Origin: Fibrobacter sp. | Lineage (GTDB): Bacteria > Fibrobacterota > Fibrobacteria > Fibrobacterales > Fibrobacteraceae | Reading direction: 5' to 3' | Length of the DNA stretch: 50,857 nt | Assembly (NCBI GenBank): GCA_024398845.1 | Contig: JAKSIM010000019.1 | Span: 1-50,857 of the forward strand | Shown here: positions 42,996 to 50,857 of the stretch, in pieces | How positions within the stretch are numbered: the first letter of the stretch is position 1 | Layout: the number at the start of each line of letters is the position of its first letter | Program-made: the position numbers and the translations under genes | Notes under the pieces: generated by a model | What the model saw: only the letters and a program-made list of their open reading frames with translations | Database searches by the model: none | What the model was told of the DNA's origin: nothing

Positions 42996-44783
42996 TTATT
43001 TTAATGTTGGCAGATTCGTTATTAGATTTTCTAGCTCGTTGTCTCCATTCGCGATCTTAACCGTATCGGTAGGAGCACGCCAAGCCAATCCATAACGGAA
43101 CGGCAACAAACTTCCGGCATCAGGATCTCGTTTTCCATCCTCTGGATAGTAATAATCCAAAAAATAGCTACCTTCAACCAAATCGTTAAACGCAAAACTG
43201 CCATCAGCCCCGCAAGAGGCGTAATAATAGGCAGAACTTTCTATAGATTTCAAGCGAACATAGGCGTTGGCATTTGCACCGGGAATTTTTCCCCTCAATT
43301 TTGCAAATTTCAGCTTCGGAACCGTTTCAAAACGAACCAGGGAATTGTACTTGAGCTGTATAACCGTATCGCGTACGCCATTACTATCGGCCTTAGCAAG
43401 TGTCGTATCTTGATACCCTCGTAAAAACGAAATTTTAGCATCCGTTGGCCAGGGCTCTTTGTTCTTTACCACAAAGCGAATCGGGTCCAAACGTTCAACA
43501 GGGACTTCAACAGTATCTTTATTGACAACCACAAAGAATTGATCTACCAAAGAGTCGGAAACCGGTTTATTGTAGGCGACAATCACAGAGTCTTCGGGCA
43601 TGGCCGTTTTGGAACGAGAGCGAACCGTAGCTTTCGCAACGGCCGGCGGAAGCGTATCCGAAGGCTTTTCCACCCACTCCCAATCAATTTCGTTGCGGTT
43701 TGTATCTAACGTACGGAACAAAGAATCCTTACCCGACTTACAGAGGAACTTGTAGAGCACTTCCTTTTGGGGTGCCGGATCAAAATAGAACTGCGGCTTA
43801 TTAGAACTTGCGCCAAGGTAGACCTTGCGCGGATGCAGTGTATCTCCTTCAGAAGAAGCCAAACTGCAATTCGATGTATCAGCAAAAGCCGAATCAAAAT
43901 AAACAGGCCTTGTAAACACGGCTTCCATAACATCAGCATACGGCTGGTTCACCGATTCCAGTTCCAAATGAGTTGTATCGTGGTCAGCAAGCGGGACCCA
44001 AATCGTATCCATCGTCTTTTCGTCTAGTTGCAAATCCTGCGTCCACACGCCAGCAATTTCAGATGCCGGTTCCAGCTTTTGGTTTCCATTGCCATCTAAG
44101 AAAGCCACTACACGATAAAGTCCCGCCTTAAGACCCGTCAGAGTAAAGTTACCGGAGCTATCGGTACGCGTAATAAACAGCGGAGGTTCCTTTGCAAGCA
44201 TTGGTAAAGAATCAAGGGCCTTTGTTACCGTATCGCGATATTTGTTCAAATACTTACGTTGTTCACGTTCCGGTCCCATCAAAAAGAGGCCAATACTCGG
44301 GAAAAGCGATTTACGGAGCATGGTGTCGTTCACCATAACGCGACCGACAATCGTTAAAGTATCAATGACGGCTCCCGTCGAAAAAACTACATGGAACGGT
44401 TTTGCCAAAGCATTCCCACGCAGATCCTTAACGCCCCCAGCAAACGTAATCGTATATGTCGTATTTTCGTCCAACTCCGCTCGAGACGTTAATTCCAACG
44501 TTTTCCCGCTCACCTCGAACTTCATTTTCTTTTCAATCGGCGGCGAAATAGAAACGGCACTACGCGGAATACTCGCGTTAATCCATTCGTCAAATTCCAA
44601 TTTCACGTAGAGTTCGTTAGGGTGGTTCGTCGTATTTGGGGCTGGGTAAACCGCGGCAATTCTCGGCGGAAGCTTATCTTCGGGACCGCCACCGGGAGCC
44701 ACCTGAGTGGCACACGCCAAGAGGGCTACGCACAACAGAGCAAAGCCAAGCGAAAGGACGTATGTCAAACGGCGTTTTTTCAT
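42996..44783 (-). CDS. Lipoprotein with Ig-like (SbsA/Big_5) domain
   Basis: The 595-residue protein has a lipoprotein signal peptide (lipobox LLAC, then ATQVAPGGGPEDKLPP). A Big_5/SbsA Ig-like domain follows (about residues 35-135: FDEWINAS, ELTSRAELDENTTYTI and HVVFSTGA). Further beta domains and a carboxypeptidase-regulatory-like fold come later. This is a widespread outer-membrane lipoprotein type of unknown function in Bacteroidetes and Fibrobacteres. The GTG at 44789 or the ATG at 44783 may be the start; the ATG gives the usual KK-rich signal. It lies between lepB and the helicase gene with gaps of about 10 bases. Confidence 0.78.
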   Translation of the reverse strand: MKKRRLTYVLSLGFALLCVALLACATQVAPGGGPEDKLPPRIAAVYPAPNTTNHPNELYVKLEFDEWINASIPRSAVSISPPIEKKMKFEVSGKTLELTSRAELDENTTYTITFAGGVKDLRGNALAKPFHVVFSTGAVIDTLTIVGRVMVNDTMLRKSLFPSIGLFLMGPEREQRKYLNKYRDTVTKALDSLPMLAKEPPLFITRTDSSGNFTLTGLKAGLYRVVAFLDGNGNQKLEPASEIAGVWTQDLQLDEKTMDTIWVPLADHDTTHLELESVNQPYADVMEAVFTRPVYFDSAFADTSNCSLASSEGDTLHPRKVYLGASSNKPQFYFDPAPQKEVLYKFLCKSGKDSLFRTLDTNRNEIDWEWVEKPSDTLPPAVAKATVRSRSKTAMPEDSVIVAYNKPVSDSLVDQFFVVVNKDTVEVPVERLDPIRFVVKNKEPWPTDAKISFLRGYQDTTLAKADSNGVRDTVIQLKYNSLVRFETVPKLKFAKLRGKIPGANANAYVRLKSIESSAYYYASCGADGSFAFNDLVEGSYFLDYYYPEDGKRDPDAGSLLPFRYGLAWRAPTDTVKIANGDNELENLITNLPTLK

Positions 44784-44790
44784 TTGCACA

Positions 44791-46164
44791 TTACTTAATT
44801 AGCGGAATAACCTTACCGATGCGAGACCAACGAATGCAGAACGGAATGCGCCACCAGGTAAACGGATTACCCAAAGCGAACTTTTGATCTTCGTTTTCAA
44901 ACGAGAAGTAAATCACGAATGCCTTGGCGCGGATGTTCCTCAAAGTGACCGTACCCCAGTAGCGACTGTCGGCAGAGTTATCACGATTATCGCCCATCAT
45001 AAAGAACTGCGGAGTCTGCACCACGTAATGGTCAATAGGCTTGCCATCTATGGTAAGCGAACGGTGAATTTCAAACTTCGGGGAACCGGCAACTGCAGAA
45101 TCCGTCTGTACAGAATCCTGAGAAAGCGAATCTACAGAGCTTGAATCCGAGGCCTTTGCAGACTCGTTCAAGCGAGCCACATTCCCTTCCAAGTCGCGAA
45201 GCATGGCACCTTCAAAACCAATGTAACTCACGTTACGCACCCACCCAGCCGGTGCATGCGGGTCAGTCATCGGCAAAAAGCCGAGATTCGCAAGTTGTCT
45301 AAAATAGCCAAAATTCATTGCACCAGAAACCGTATCGCCTTGATGCAACGGTTGCTGGACGACCATGCGATTTCGCGTAAACATCGCGTCTAATTCCATA
45401 GCCCTGTCATTCTCTATGGGAATTCTGAAATCCTCAAAATCGTAGCCATTATTTTCTCGGCCATCTTGCAGCAGGCTCAGATTCAATTCCACATGGGAAT
45501 TCGGGTTTTCTTGAATCACAATGGAACGATACCACCACAGGCGTTCCAGAGAAACGGAATCCATAAACAAAGTATCGCCAACCGACGGAATTGCAAAAGT
45601 TTCCACTTCATCACGTGGAGAAACGGTTCTCGTGCTGGCGGTCCACTTGCCATGGCCCGGAATGGTATTCAAGCGTTCTCCATTCACATAAAGTTTGCCC
45701 TCGTGAACAGCAATGGTATCGCCACTCGTAGCGACACAGCGTTTAATGTAATCCTTTGGACCATCAGGGTAATGCACCAAGTGCGGTTGCCCCGCTTCTG
45801 GTTCATGATCCCAGTAGTAGTTACCGAACATCAGCGCATTAAACAAATGCGTATAGCGGCTCGGGTTGTGGTCTGGATATTCAGGTTCACCCGGATAGCG
45901 GAAAATAACCACATCACCAACCTTCGGGTCCGTATATCCCGGGAACTTCTGGTTGGTAAACGGAATTGGCGAACCATAGGTGAACTTGAGGCCAAGCAAA
46001 AAATCGCCCGTCAACAGGGAATCTTCCATGGATCCACTCGGAATCTGGAAAGCCTGTATCACATACTGTATAACGACCAATGCAAGTACAATGGGAACAA
46101 TAATTTCACGGGTGAAGGATTTCAAAAAGGCCTTCAGCGAAAATTTCTTTTGCGGTTGTTCCAT
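44791..46164 (-). CDS. lepB: Signal peptidase I
   Basis: The 457-residue protein has an N-terminal membrane span and the S26 catalytic motifs. The serine is Ser45 in IPSGSMEDSL. The lysine is in DYIKRCVATSGDTI (about residue 145). The box E motif is FFMMGDNRDNSADSRYWG. It removes signal peptides at the inner membrane. At 457 residues it is longer than most, because about 150 residues are inserted between boxes D and E. This is typical of Bacteroidetes/Fibrobacteres-type LepB. GGAG precedes the ATG. It lies between the LytTR regulator and the Ig-like lipoprotein. Confidence 0.93.
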   Translation of the reverse strand: MEQPQKKFSLKAFLKSFTREIIVPIVLALVVIQYVIQAFQIPSGSMEDSLLTGDFLLGLKFTYGSPIPFTNQKFPGYTDPKVGDVVIFRYPGEPEYPDHNPSRYTHLFNALMFGNYYWDHEPEAGQPHLVHYPDGPKDYIKRCVATSGDTIAVHEGKLYVNGERLNTIPGHGKWTASTRTVSPRDEVETFAIPSVGDTLFMDSVSLERLWWYRSIVIQENPNSHVELNLSLLQDGRENNGYDFEDFRIPIENDRAMELDAMFTRNRMVVQQPLHQGDTVSGAMNFGYFRQLANLGFLPMTDPHAPAGWVRNVSYIGFEGAMLRDLEGNVARLNESAKASDSSSVDSLSQDSVQTDSAVAGSPKFEIHRSLTIDGKPIDHYVVQTPQFFMMGDNRDNSADSRYWGTVTLRNIRAKAFVIYFSFENEDQKFALGNPFTWWRIPFCIRWSRIGKVIPLIK

Positions 46165-46178
46165 TACAGCTCCAATAA

Positions 46179-46949
46179 TTAAAGGCTACGAACCTTTTTC
46201 ACAAAATTTCTACTCACCATCAACTGCGTATGGTTCTTATCGCGAAGAATCACATTCAAACGGCTCATATCCGACTTGCGGATTTCGGCAATGTAGTCGA
46301 TAGCCACCAAATGAGCCCTATGGATTCGCACAAACATACGCGGGTCCAATTTCTTTTCGAGTTCCACCAATGGCGTATCAATGAGATACTGGTTATTGGC
46401 CGTATATATTGTGGTGTACTTTTCTTCGCTATGGAAACGAATGATTTCGTCCACGTTAATCAAGAGAATGCGGTCACCAATTTTTGCTTGAACTCGTTGC
46501 AAATAACACTCATTTGCATTGAACATTTTTCGGAAACTTTCCCAAGAAAAATCGGAAGGCATCTGCTGCATATCCATTTCATCGGGAAAGAATTTGCGAA
46601 GCTTTTCTATCGTTCCTTCCAAGCGATCCGGGTCAATCGGCTTCAACAGGTAATCCACCGTATTCTCTTCGTAGGCACGAAGGGCAAAGTTCTCGTACGC
46701 CGTCGTAAACACAATCAGCGGCATGTCGTCTTCGTCTATATTCTTTAGAACCTCAAAGGCGTCCATGTCAGGCATCTGGATATCGAGGAACACCACATCC
46801 GGGTCCAGTTCCTTGATTTGCCCTAAGCACTGCGTACCAGAGGAAGCCTCCCCCACAACCTCAAGTTCCGAGGCGAAGGGCTCCAACAACGTTTTTAAGC
46901 GCATGCGAGCCAGCGGTTCATCATCTACAACAAGAACCTTGCACTGCAT
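46179..46949 (-). CDS. LytTR-family response regulator
   Basis: The 256-residue protein has a receiver domain (about residues 1-120; VDDEPLARMRL, phosphoacceptor Asp56 in FLDIQMPDMD, Lys in LLKPID). A LytTR DNA-binding domain (about 150-256) follows with FHSEEKYTTIYT and FVRIHRAHLVAIDYI. LytTR regulators bind upstream of surface, secretion or virulence genes and usually have a histidine kinase partner, which is not visible here. Its ATG overlaps the stop of the upstream NlpE-like gene by one base (TAATG). It is in line with lepB. Confidence 0.92.
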   Translation of the reverse strand: MQCKVLVVDDEPLARMRLKTLLEPFASELEVVGEASSGTQCLGQIKELDPDVVFLDIQMPDMDAFEVLKNIDEDDMPLIVFTTAYENFALRAYEENTVDYLLKPIDPDRLEGTIEKLRKFFPDEMDMQQMPSDFSWESFRKMFNANECYLQRVQAKIGDRILLINVDEIIRFHSEEKYTTIYTANNQYLIDTPLVELEKKLDPRMFVRIHRAHLVAIDYIAEIRKSDMSRLNVILRDKNHTQLMVSRNFVKKVRSL

Positions 46950-47440
46950 TAGTTGGCTCCATCAGTCTTTGAGCTATCGACGGACGCGCTGTCAGCCAAA
47001 CTCTCTTTAGATTTTGGCGAAGTGAAAATGCGAATCAAGTCAAAAGTCTCACCATCAGCGTTCGTATAAACACCACCATCGCCAGCAAGCAAAACCATAT
47101 TGCCAGAGGCATCACCGCGCTTAAAGTTCCAACGGATATTGCGTTCCGCAAATACAAGCGAAAGTTTTTCGCCAGCAATAGAATACGAGCCCTTCAAGGA
47201 ATCCACTTTAATGGAATCAGAAATAAGCGTTTCGGTCGCCACAACAGAACTATCTTCGGCAAGTGTCACACGAATCATGCGGGCCTTGCACTTATCGCAT
47301 GGCAATTTACCCGAATAAAGACCTGCCACATTAGTCGGCAAATCTACCGGTTTTAAAGGAGGAAGCGGTGCGGGTTCCTCTTTAGAGCACCCCACCAAAA
47401 ACAAACCAACGGTAAGAATCAAAAAATAAACAATTTTCAT
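46949..47440 (-). CDS. NlpE-like lipoprotein
   Basis: The 163-residue product has a lipoprotein signal peptide (lipobox LVGC). An NlpE N-terminal-like barrel follows, beginning VAGLYSGKLPCDKCKARMIRVTL with the CxxC pair. NlpE senses copper and surface stress at the outer membrane in E. coli. This may be a related envelope sensor. The frame extends upstream to 47491, but the ATG at 47440 gives the signal peptide. TACATT lies seven bases before it, suggesting a leaderless message. Confidence 0.75.
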   Translation of the reverse strand: MKIVYFLILTVGLFLVGCSKEEPAPLPPLKPVDLPTNVAGLYSGKLPCDKCKARMIRVTLAEDSSVVATETLISDSIKVDSLKGSYSIAGEKLSLVFAERNIRWNFKRGDASGNMVLLAGDGGVYTNADGETFDLIRIFTSPKSKESLADSASVDSSKTDGAN

Positions 47441-47447
47441 GTTGCAA

Positions 47448-47453
47448 AATGTA
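47448..47453 (-). promoter_or_regulatory. -10 element of a leaderless promoter before the NlpE-like gene
   Basis: TACATT on the minus strand lies seven bases before the ATG at 47440, directly after the terminator of the giant surface protein gene. Confidence 0.4.
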
Positions 47454-47454
47454 C

Positions 47455-47489
47455 AAAAAAAGGGCCTTCCCTTTTTAACGGGAGGCCCC
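47455..47489 (-). terminator. Intrinsic terminator after the giant surface protein gene
   Basis: On the minus strand GGGCCTCCC pairs with GGGAAGGCCC (one bulge) around GTTAAAAA, followed by seven T residues. It lies about 40 bases beyond the stop codon at 47531. Confidence 0.85.
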
Positions 47490-47530
47490 AATATTTAGCC
47501 AATCGCAACGGATTTAGGTTTTATGGCCGA

Positions 47531-50500
47531 TTACTTCACATTTACACGGACCACCTGGCTGTTCACGCGGACCACGTAACTACCCGGTGTCGTGAGTTCA
47601 ACTCGCTGGGTACCATTTTCAACAATACCCTGAGCCACCATTCGGCCACTCATGTTGAACACGGCAACGCGAGCATTCATCGGAGCGCCATTGATTTCCA
47701 GCGTATGACCGCTAACATTCACGCCAAAGCTCGGCTTTGCCACTTCGATAACAGAAGTCTTTTCAGTGAATGTCGCCGTATAAACGCCATTCTTCAAGAC
47801 CCACTTATCAAAGGTGTACGTCTTACCCTTTTCTTGGTAATCCATAGGTATCACGCCATTAAGAGCGCGTTCAATGGTCTTGGTCGGGTCATCTTCGTAA
47901 ATGACAATGATTTCACCCTTATTGCCACGAGCATCGTATTTAATTGTCTTTTGGAACAGCGGATAGAACGAGAGTTCACCCGTTTCCGTTTCCAAAATAA
48001 CCTTAACACGAACGCCAGCACCATTTTTCTTGGTGTACCAGCCCTTGAACACCCATTCACCGTCATTCTCTATGCGAGCTTCAGGCAATTCAGTGCGTTC
48101 TCCATAAACATAACCCTTGAATTCCCGAGTCAACTTACCAGACTTAGGCAAATTGAAAGAAACCTGGAAGATCTTTGCTTTAGAGTTAAACGTCGGTTCA
48201 AAGCGACCCGTTTGCGGATTCTTCTCGAACTTATCGAACTCATACGTATACTTAGCATCTTCATCCTTTGTCGGAAGCGGGATTTCGGGCACATGATTCT
48301 TCATGGCGTCTTCAATCTTCTTCTCGATATCGGCATCCGTATCGGTGCTAGAGATAGTGACTTCCAAGGTATCATCGCTGCCGTCACCATAGGCAACTAC
48401 GATATCAATATCATACGGTTTACCATCGAACGTCGCTTCACATACAAAGTCGGCATCGCATTCGTAACCGGTAAACTCGTATTCGTATTCATCATCCTTG
48501 TCCTTCTTCGGAGTCGGAATAGGCGGATTACGATTTTCAGCAGCCTCCGTCACCTTAGCGTTGATACTATCCTTCGTGTCGTTATTATCGATAACAACTT
48601 CAACAGTCTCATCGCCAATCTTCGCCACAATGGTCTTGGTGAGGTACGGGTAAATGGACTCACCATTCGTAGCATCCGCCACAATGGAGGTCACCTTGTT
48701 GCCGTTTGCACCATCGTCAATGCCGTCCTTATTATCAAACCAGCCTTCAAACTTCCAAGATTCATCAACAATACCCTTGCCATCAACTATTGCGACATCT
48801 GGAAGCGGTGTAGTTTCGATACCATAGGTATGATAGATAGCCGTACCATATTCTGCACAATTTTCAGCACCCTTGGCTCCAGCATCGCAAATGAGCTTAG
48901 CATTGGCAGGCAGGTTCACGGCGACCTCAAACACAATCGGAGTGCGATCGAATCCAGCTTCGCATTCATAGTTATCGTTAACCTCAGTGCATTCGTAGCC
49001 CGAGAAGAAATAGTCGTACTTGCCATCCGAATCCTTCTTCGGCTTTTCAAAGCCATTATCTTCAGCGGCCTTTGTCACCTTTGCACTCACACTATCGGCA
49101 TCGTCATTGTTGTCAATGGCCACGTCAACTTCTTGCAACGGATCTTCAGAGAGAACCACATGGATGACCTTTTCGAAATACGGGAAGATTTCGAGATCAG
49201 ACCCATAGGCTTCGGCATTGATGGATTCAACCTTGTTGCCCTTGTCATCAGGCAGAGAGGCATCATCAATGCCGTCCTTGTTGTCAAACCAGCCCACAAA
49301 ATTCCAAGAATCATCCACTTCACCCAACTTATCTGTCATCACAGCACCCGGGAGCGGTTTCGTATCTGTTCCATAGGTATGTTTGATAGCGGAACCATCC
49401 TCGGTGCAGTTTTCGGCACCGACAGCACCTTCAGTGCAAACAAGGTGTGCGTTATCCGGCAGATTCACGGCCACTTCGTAGGTCATGCCCGTCGTGTCGT
49501 AAACCGCTTTGCAAACGTAGGCGTCGGTTTTGAATTCGCATTCATAACCAGCAAAGTCGATAAGCTTCGGAGCCTCTTCAATATGCTTCGGAGTCGGTTC
49601 TATAGGCGGCACATGTTCGGCCGCGGCCTTCGTCACCTTGGCACTCACGCTGTCAGCATTATCGTTGTTGTCAATGACCACATCAATAACGGTGGCAGGC
49701 TTCGTCACATCAAGAGAAACCTTAATTTCCTTCGTGAAGAACGGATACAAGGTGGTATCTTTTGCGACTTCCTTGTCAATAGTCTTTACGGCATCGCCAA
49801 GGCCATCTTCATTTTCGAACCAACCCTTGAATTCCCAATCGCGTATGATTTCGCCATCAGAATCAATAATGCGTGCTTCGGGCAACAGGGTTTCTGTTCC
49901 ATAATTATGCTTAACATAATCCTTGCCAGAAGCATCCTTGGCGCACCCATTGCTAATTTTGCAAACAAGCCAAATACTATCAGGCAAATTGACAGCAACC
50001 TTAAATTCACGACCTGTCGGCGTAAATTTTGCAGAGCATGCATAAGATTCTGCAGAACCTTCGCAAACGAATTCCTTAAACGTGTAATCGTACTTGTCGT
50101 CGGAATCCTTCGTCGGGGCGGCAGGCTTCGGAGTGAGCTTTCCGTAAGCCTCGTTAACCTTCTTTGAAACGCTGTCGGCATTATCGTTATTATCAAGAGC
50201 AATCTTTACAGAAACATCTGGATCTGTAGAAAGGGTAACTGTGAGTTCCTTAGCAAAGAGCGCGTATATCTTGATATCTTCACCGAATTCACTTGCACCA
50301 ATAGCATCAATCAAATGGTTATTCACGCCATCATCAATACCGTCGGCATTATCATACCAACCTGCAAATTCCCAGCCTTCCTTTACGGCACCAGGCAGCG
50401 GTCTGGTTTCATCACCATACGTATGCTTAATGCCCGCACCATCATCAGTACAATTTACAGCACCATTATGGCCTTCGACACAATCAAGAGTAGCACCTTC

Positions 50501-50857
50501 CGGAAGGACCACAGATACCGTGTACTCCGTATAAGTTTTAGTGAAGACATTTTCACAAGAGTATCCGCTGACACCGGCGGTGCAGTTGTACTTTTCAAAC
50601 TCGTAAGTAATCTTGCCGTCCGGATCCGTCTTCGTCGGGTCTTCGATTCCCTGATTGTGGGCTTCAGCAAGAATCTTCTCGTTGATATCATCCGCGTCAT
50701 CGTCGCTGACGATTGTCACCGGGAAGGTCTTTTCACCAATAGTAACCGTGATGTCTTGAGTATACAGAGCGTAGAACGCCTTGTCGCCGAAGGCACCCTT
50801 TTCAATCTTCGTCACGGCGTCACCGGTATGTTCGGCATTGTCGTACCAGGCGGAGAA
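47531..50857 (-). CDS. Giant InlB-repeat surface protein with T9SS-like C-terminal tail (N-terminus outside window)
   Basis: The frame is open to the window edge, so at least 1108 residues are present and the start is missing. It is built of about six copies of a module of about 110-140 residues. Each has a WEFxGWxDNxDGIDD motif, typical of the InlB B-repeat / Listeria-Bacteroides repeat. A conserved VxIDNNDNADSVSxKV motif follows in most copies, along with paired cysteines. The last 70 residues, beginning near VAVFNMSGRMVAQG, match the Por secretion (type IX) C-terminal sorting domain. It is probably secreted by T9SS and attached to the outer membrane, perhaps for adhesion. A strong terminator follows. 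Confidence 0.82.
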   Translation of the reverse strand, partial: FSAWYDNAEHTGDAVTKIEKGAFGDKAFYALYTQDITVTIGEKTFPVTIVSDDDADDINEKILAEAHNQGIEDPTKTDPDGKITYEFEKYNCTAGVSGYSCENVFTKTYTEYTVSVVLPEGATLDCVEGHNGAVNCTDDGAGIKHTYGDETRPLPGAVKEGWEFAGWYDNADGIDDGVNNHLIDAIGASEFGEDIKIYALFAKELTVTLSTDPDVSVKIALDNNDNADSVSKKVNEAYGKLTPKPAAPTKDSDDKYDYTFKEFVCEGSAESYACSAKFTPTGREFKVAVNLPDSIWLVCKISNGCAKDASGKDYVKHNYGTETLLPEARIIDSDGEIIRDWEFKGWFENEDGLGDAVKTIDKEVAKDTTLYPFFTKEIKVSLDVTKPATVIDVVIDNNDNADSVSAKVTKAAAEHVPPIEPTPKHIEEAPKLIDFAGYECEFKTDAYVCKAVYDTTGMTYEVAVNLPDNAHLVCTEGAVGAENCTEDGSAIKHTYGTDTKPLPGAVMTDKLGEVDDSWNFVGWFDNKDGIDDASLPDDKGNKVESINAEAYGSDLEIFPYFEKVIHVVLSEDPLQEVDVAIDNNDDADSVSAKVTKAAEDNGFEKPKKDSDGKYDYFFSGYECTEVNDNYECEAGFDRTPIVFEVAVNLPANAKLICDAGAKGAENCAEYGTAIYHTYGIETTPLPDVAIVDGKGIVDESWKFEGWFDNKDGIDDGANGNKVTSIVADATNGESIYPYLTKTIVAKIGDETVEVVIDNNDTKDSINAKVTEAAENRNPPIPTPKKDKDDEYEYEFTGYECDADFVCEATFDGKPYDIDIVVAYGDGSDDTLEVTISSTDTDADIEKKIEDAMKNHVPEIPLPTKDEDAKYTYEFDKFEKNPQTGRFEPTFNSKAKIFQVSFNLPKSGKLTREFKGYVYGERTELPEARIENDGEWVFKGWYTKKNGAGVRVKVILETETGELSFYPLFQKTIKYDARGNKGEIIVIYEDDPTKTIERALNGVIPMDYQEKGKTYTFDKWVLKNGVYTATFTEKTSVIEVAKPSFGVNVSGHTLEINGAPMNARVAVFNMSGRMVAQGIVENGTQRVELTTPGSYVVRVNSQVVRVNVK

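Noticed and set aside
47705..50167. 820-codon plus-strand frame opposite the giant surface protein
   Set aside because: It is a shadow of a repetitive gene with biased codon use; the minus-strand frame has clear domains and a terminator.

Overview
The window looks like a chromosomal segment of a Fibrobacter species (F. succinogenes or a close relative). Three proteins carry the Fibrobacter major paralogous (FISUMP, TIGR02145) domain and one belongs to the TIGR02147 family. Lipoproteins with poly-serine linkers, an expansin, feruloyl/acetyl-esterase-type hydrolases and a T9SS-like C-terminal tail fit a plant-cell-wall-degrading, Gram-negative anaerobe. No tRNA, rRNA, CRISPR array, insertion-sequence transposase or phage gene was seen.

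Layout. 1-3100: end of a secreted esterase gene, a small heat shock protein behind a sigma-54-type promoter, three 39-bp inverted-repeat elements in front of a FISUMP lipoprotein, and a 760-bp non-coding element with perfect 18-bp terminal inverted repeats packed with nested hairpins. 3109-5532: pyridoxal/pyridoxamine kinase divergent from a MocR/PdxR-type regulator (vitamin B6). 5725-8348: DUF58 protein, a structured intergenic region, and a FISUMP lipoprotein. 8545-12430: an EF-G-like GTPase carrying an in-frame 30-bp minisatellite, a 14-residue-repeat coiled coil, a third FISUMP protein and palindromic intergenic repeats, then a YolD-like protein. 12423-14977: Y-family polymerase and an expansin-like lipoprotein, coupled to YolD. 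15038-16647: a 30-residue membrane protein and two BatC-like proteins. 16675-23363: envelope glycan genes (two GT-C-type membrane proteins, one with an NPCBM domain, an FAD oxidoreductase, GtrA, an acyltransferase). 23340-26539: M18 aminopeptidase divergent from an MCE/MlaD protein plus partner. 26540-32328: a tightly overlapping ispA-dxs-rRNA methyltransferase-pyrF operon with a tail gene. 32376-34858: TIGR02147 regulator overlapping a lipoprotein. 34958-36671: diguanylate cyclase and lipoprotein. 36724-38299: CE2/SGNH esterase divergent from a c-type cytochrome. 38302-47440: NlpE-like lipoprotein, LytTR regulator, signal peptidase I, Ig-like lipoprotein, DinG-type helicase and an unknown protein. 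47531-50857: a partial, giant InlB-repeat surface protein.

Two themes cross the window. First, at least nine genes have a TATAAT-like hexamer only 5-7 bases before the ATG and no Shine-Dalgarno sequence, which suggests leaderless transcription; other genes use clear GGAGG-type sites or stop/start overlaps (TAATG, ATGA). Second, the non-coding DNA is rich in palindromes. The strongest candidate for something undescribed is the 760-bp hairpin element at 2341-3100, followed by the 39-bp triplet at 1515-1733. Functions are assigned from motifs read by eye; no search or folding program was run.
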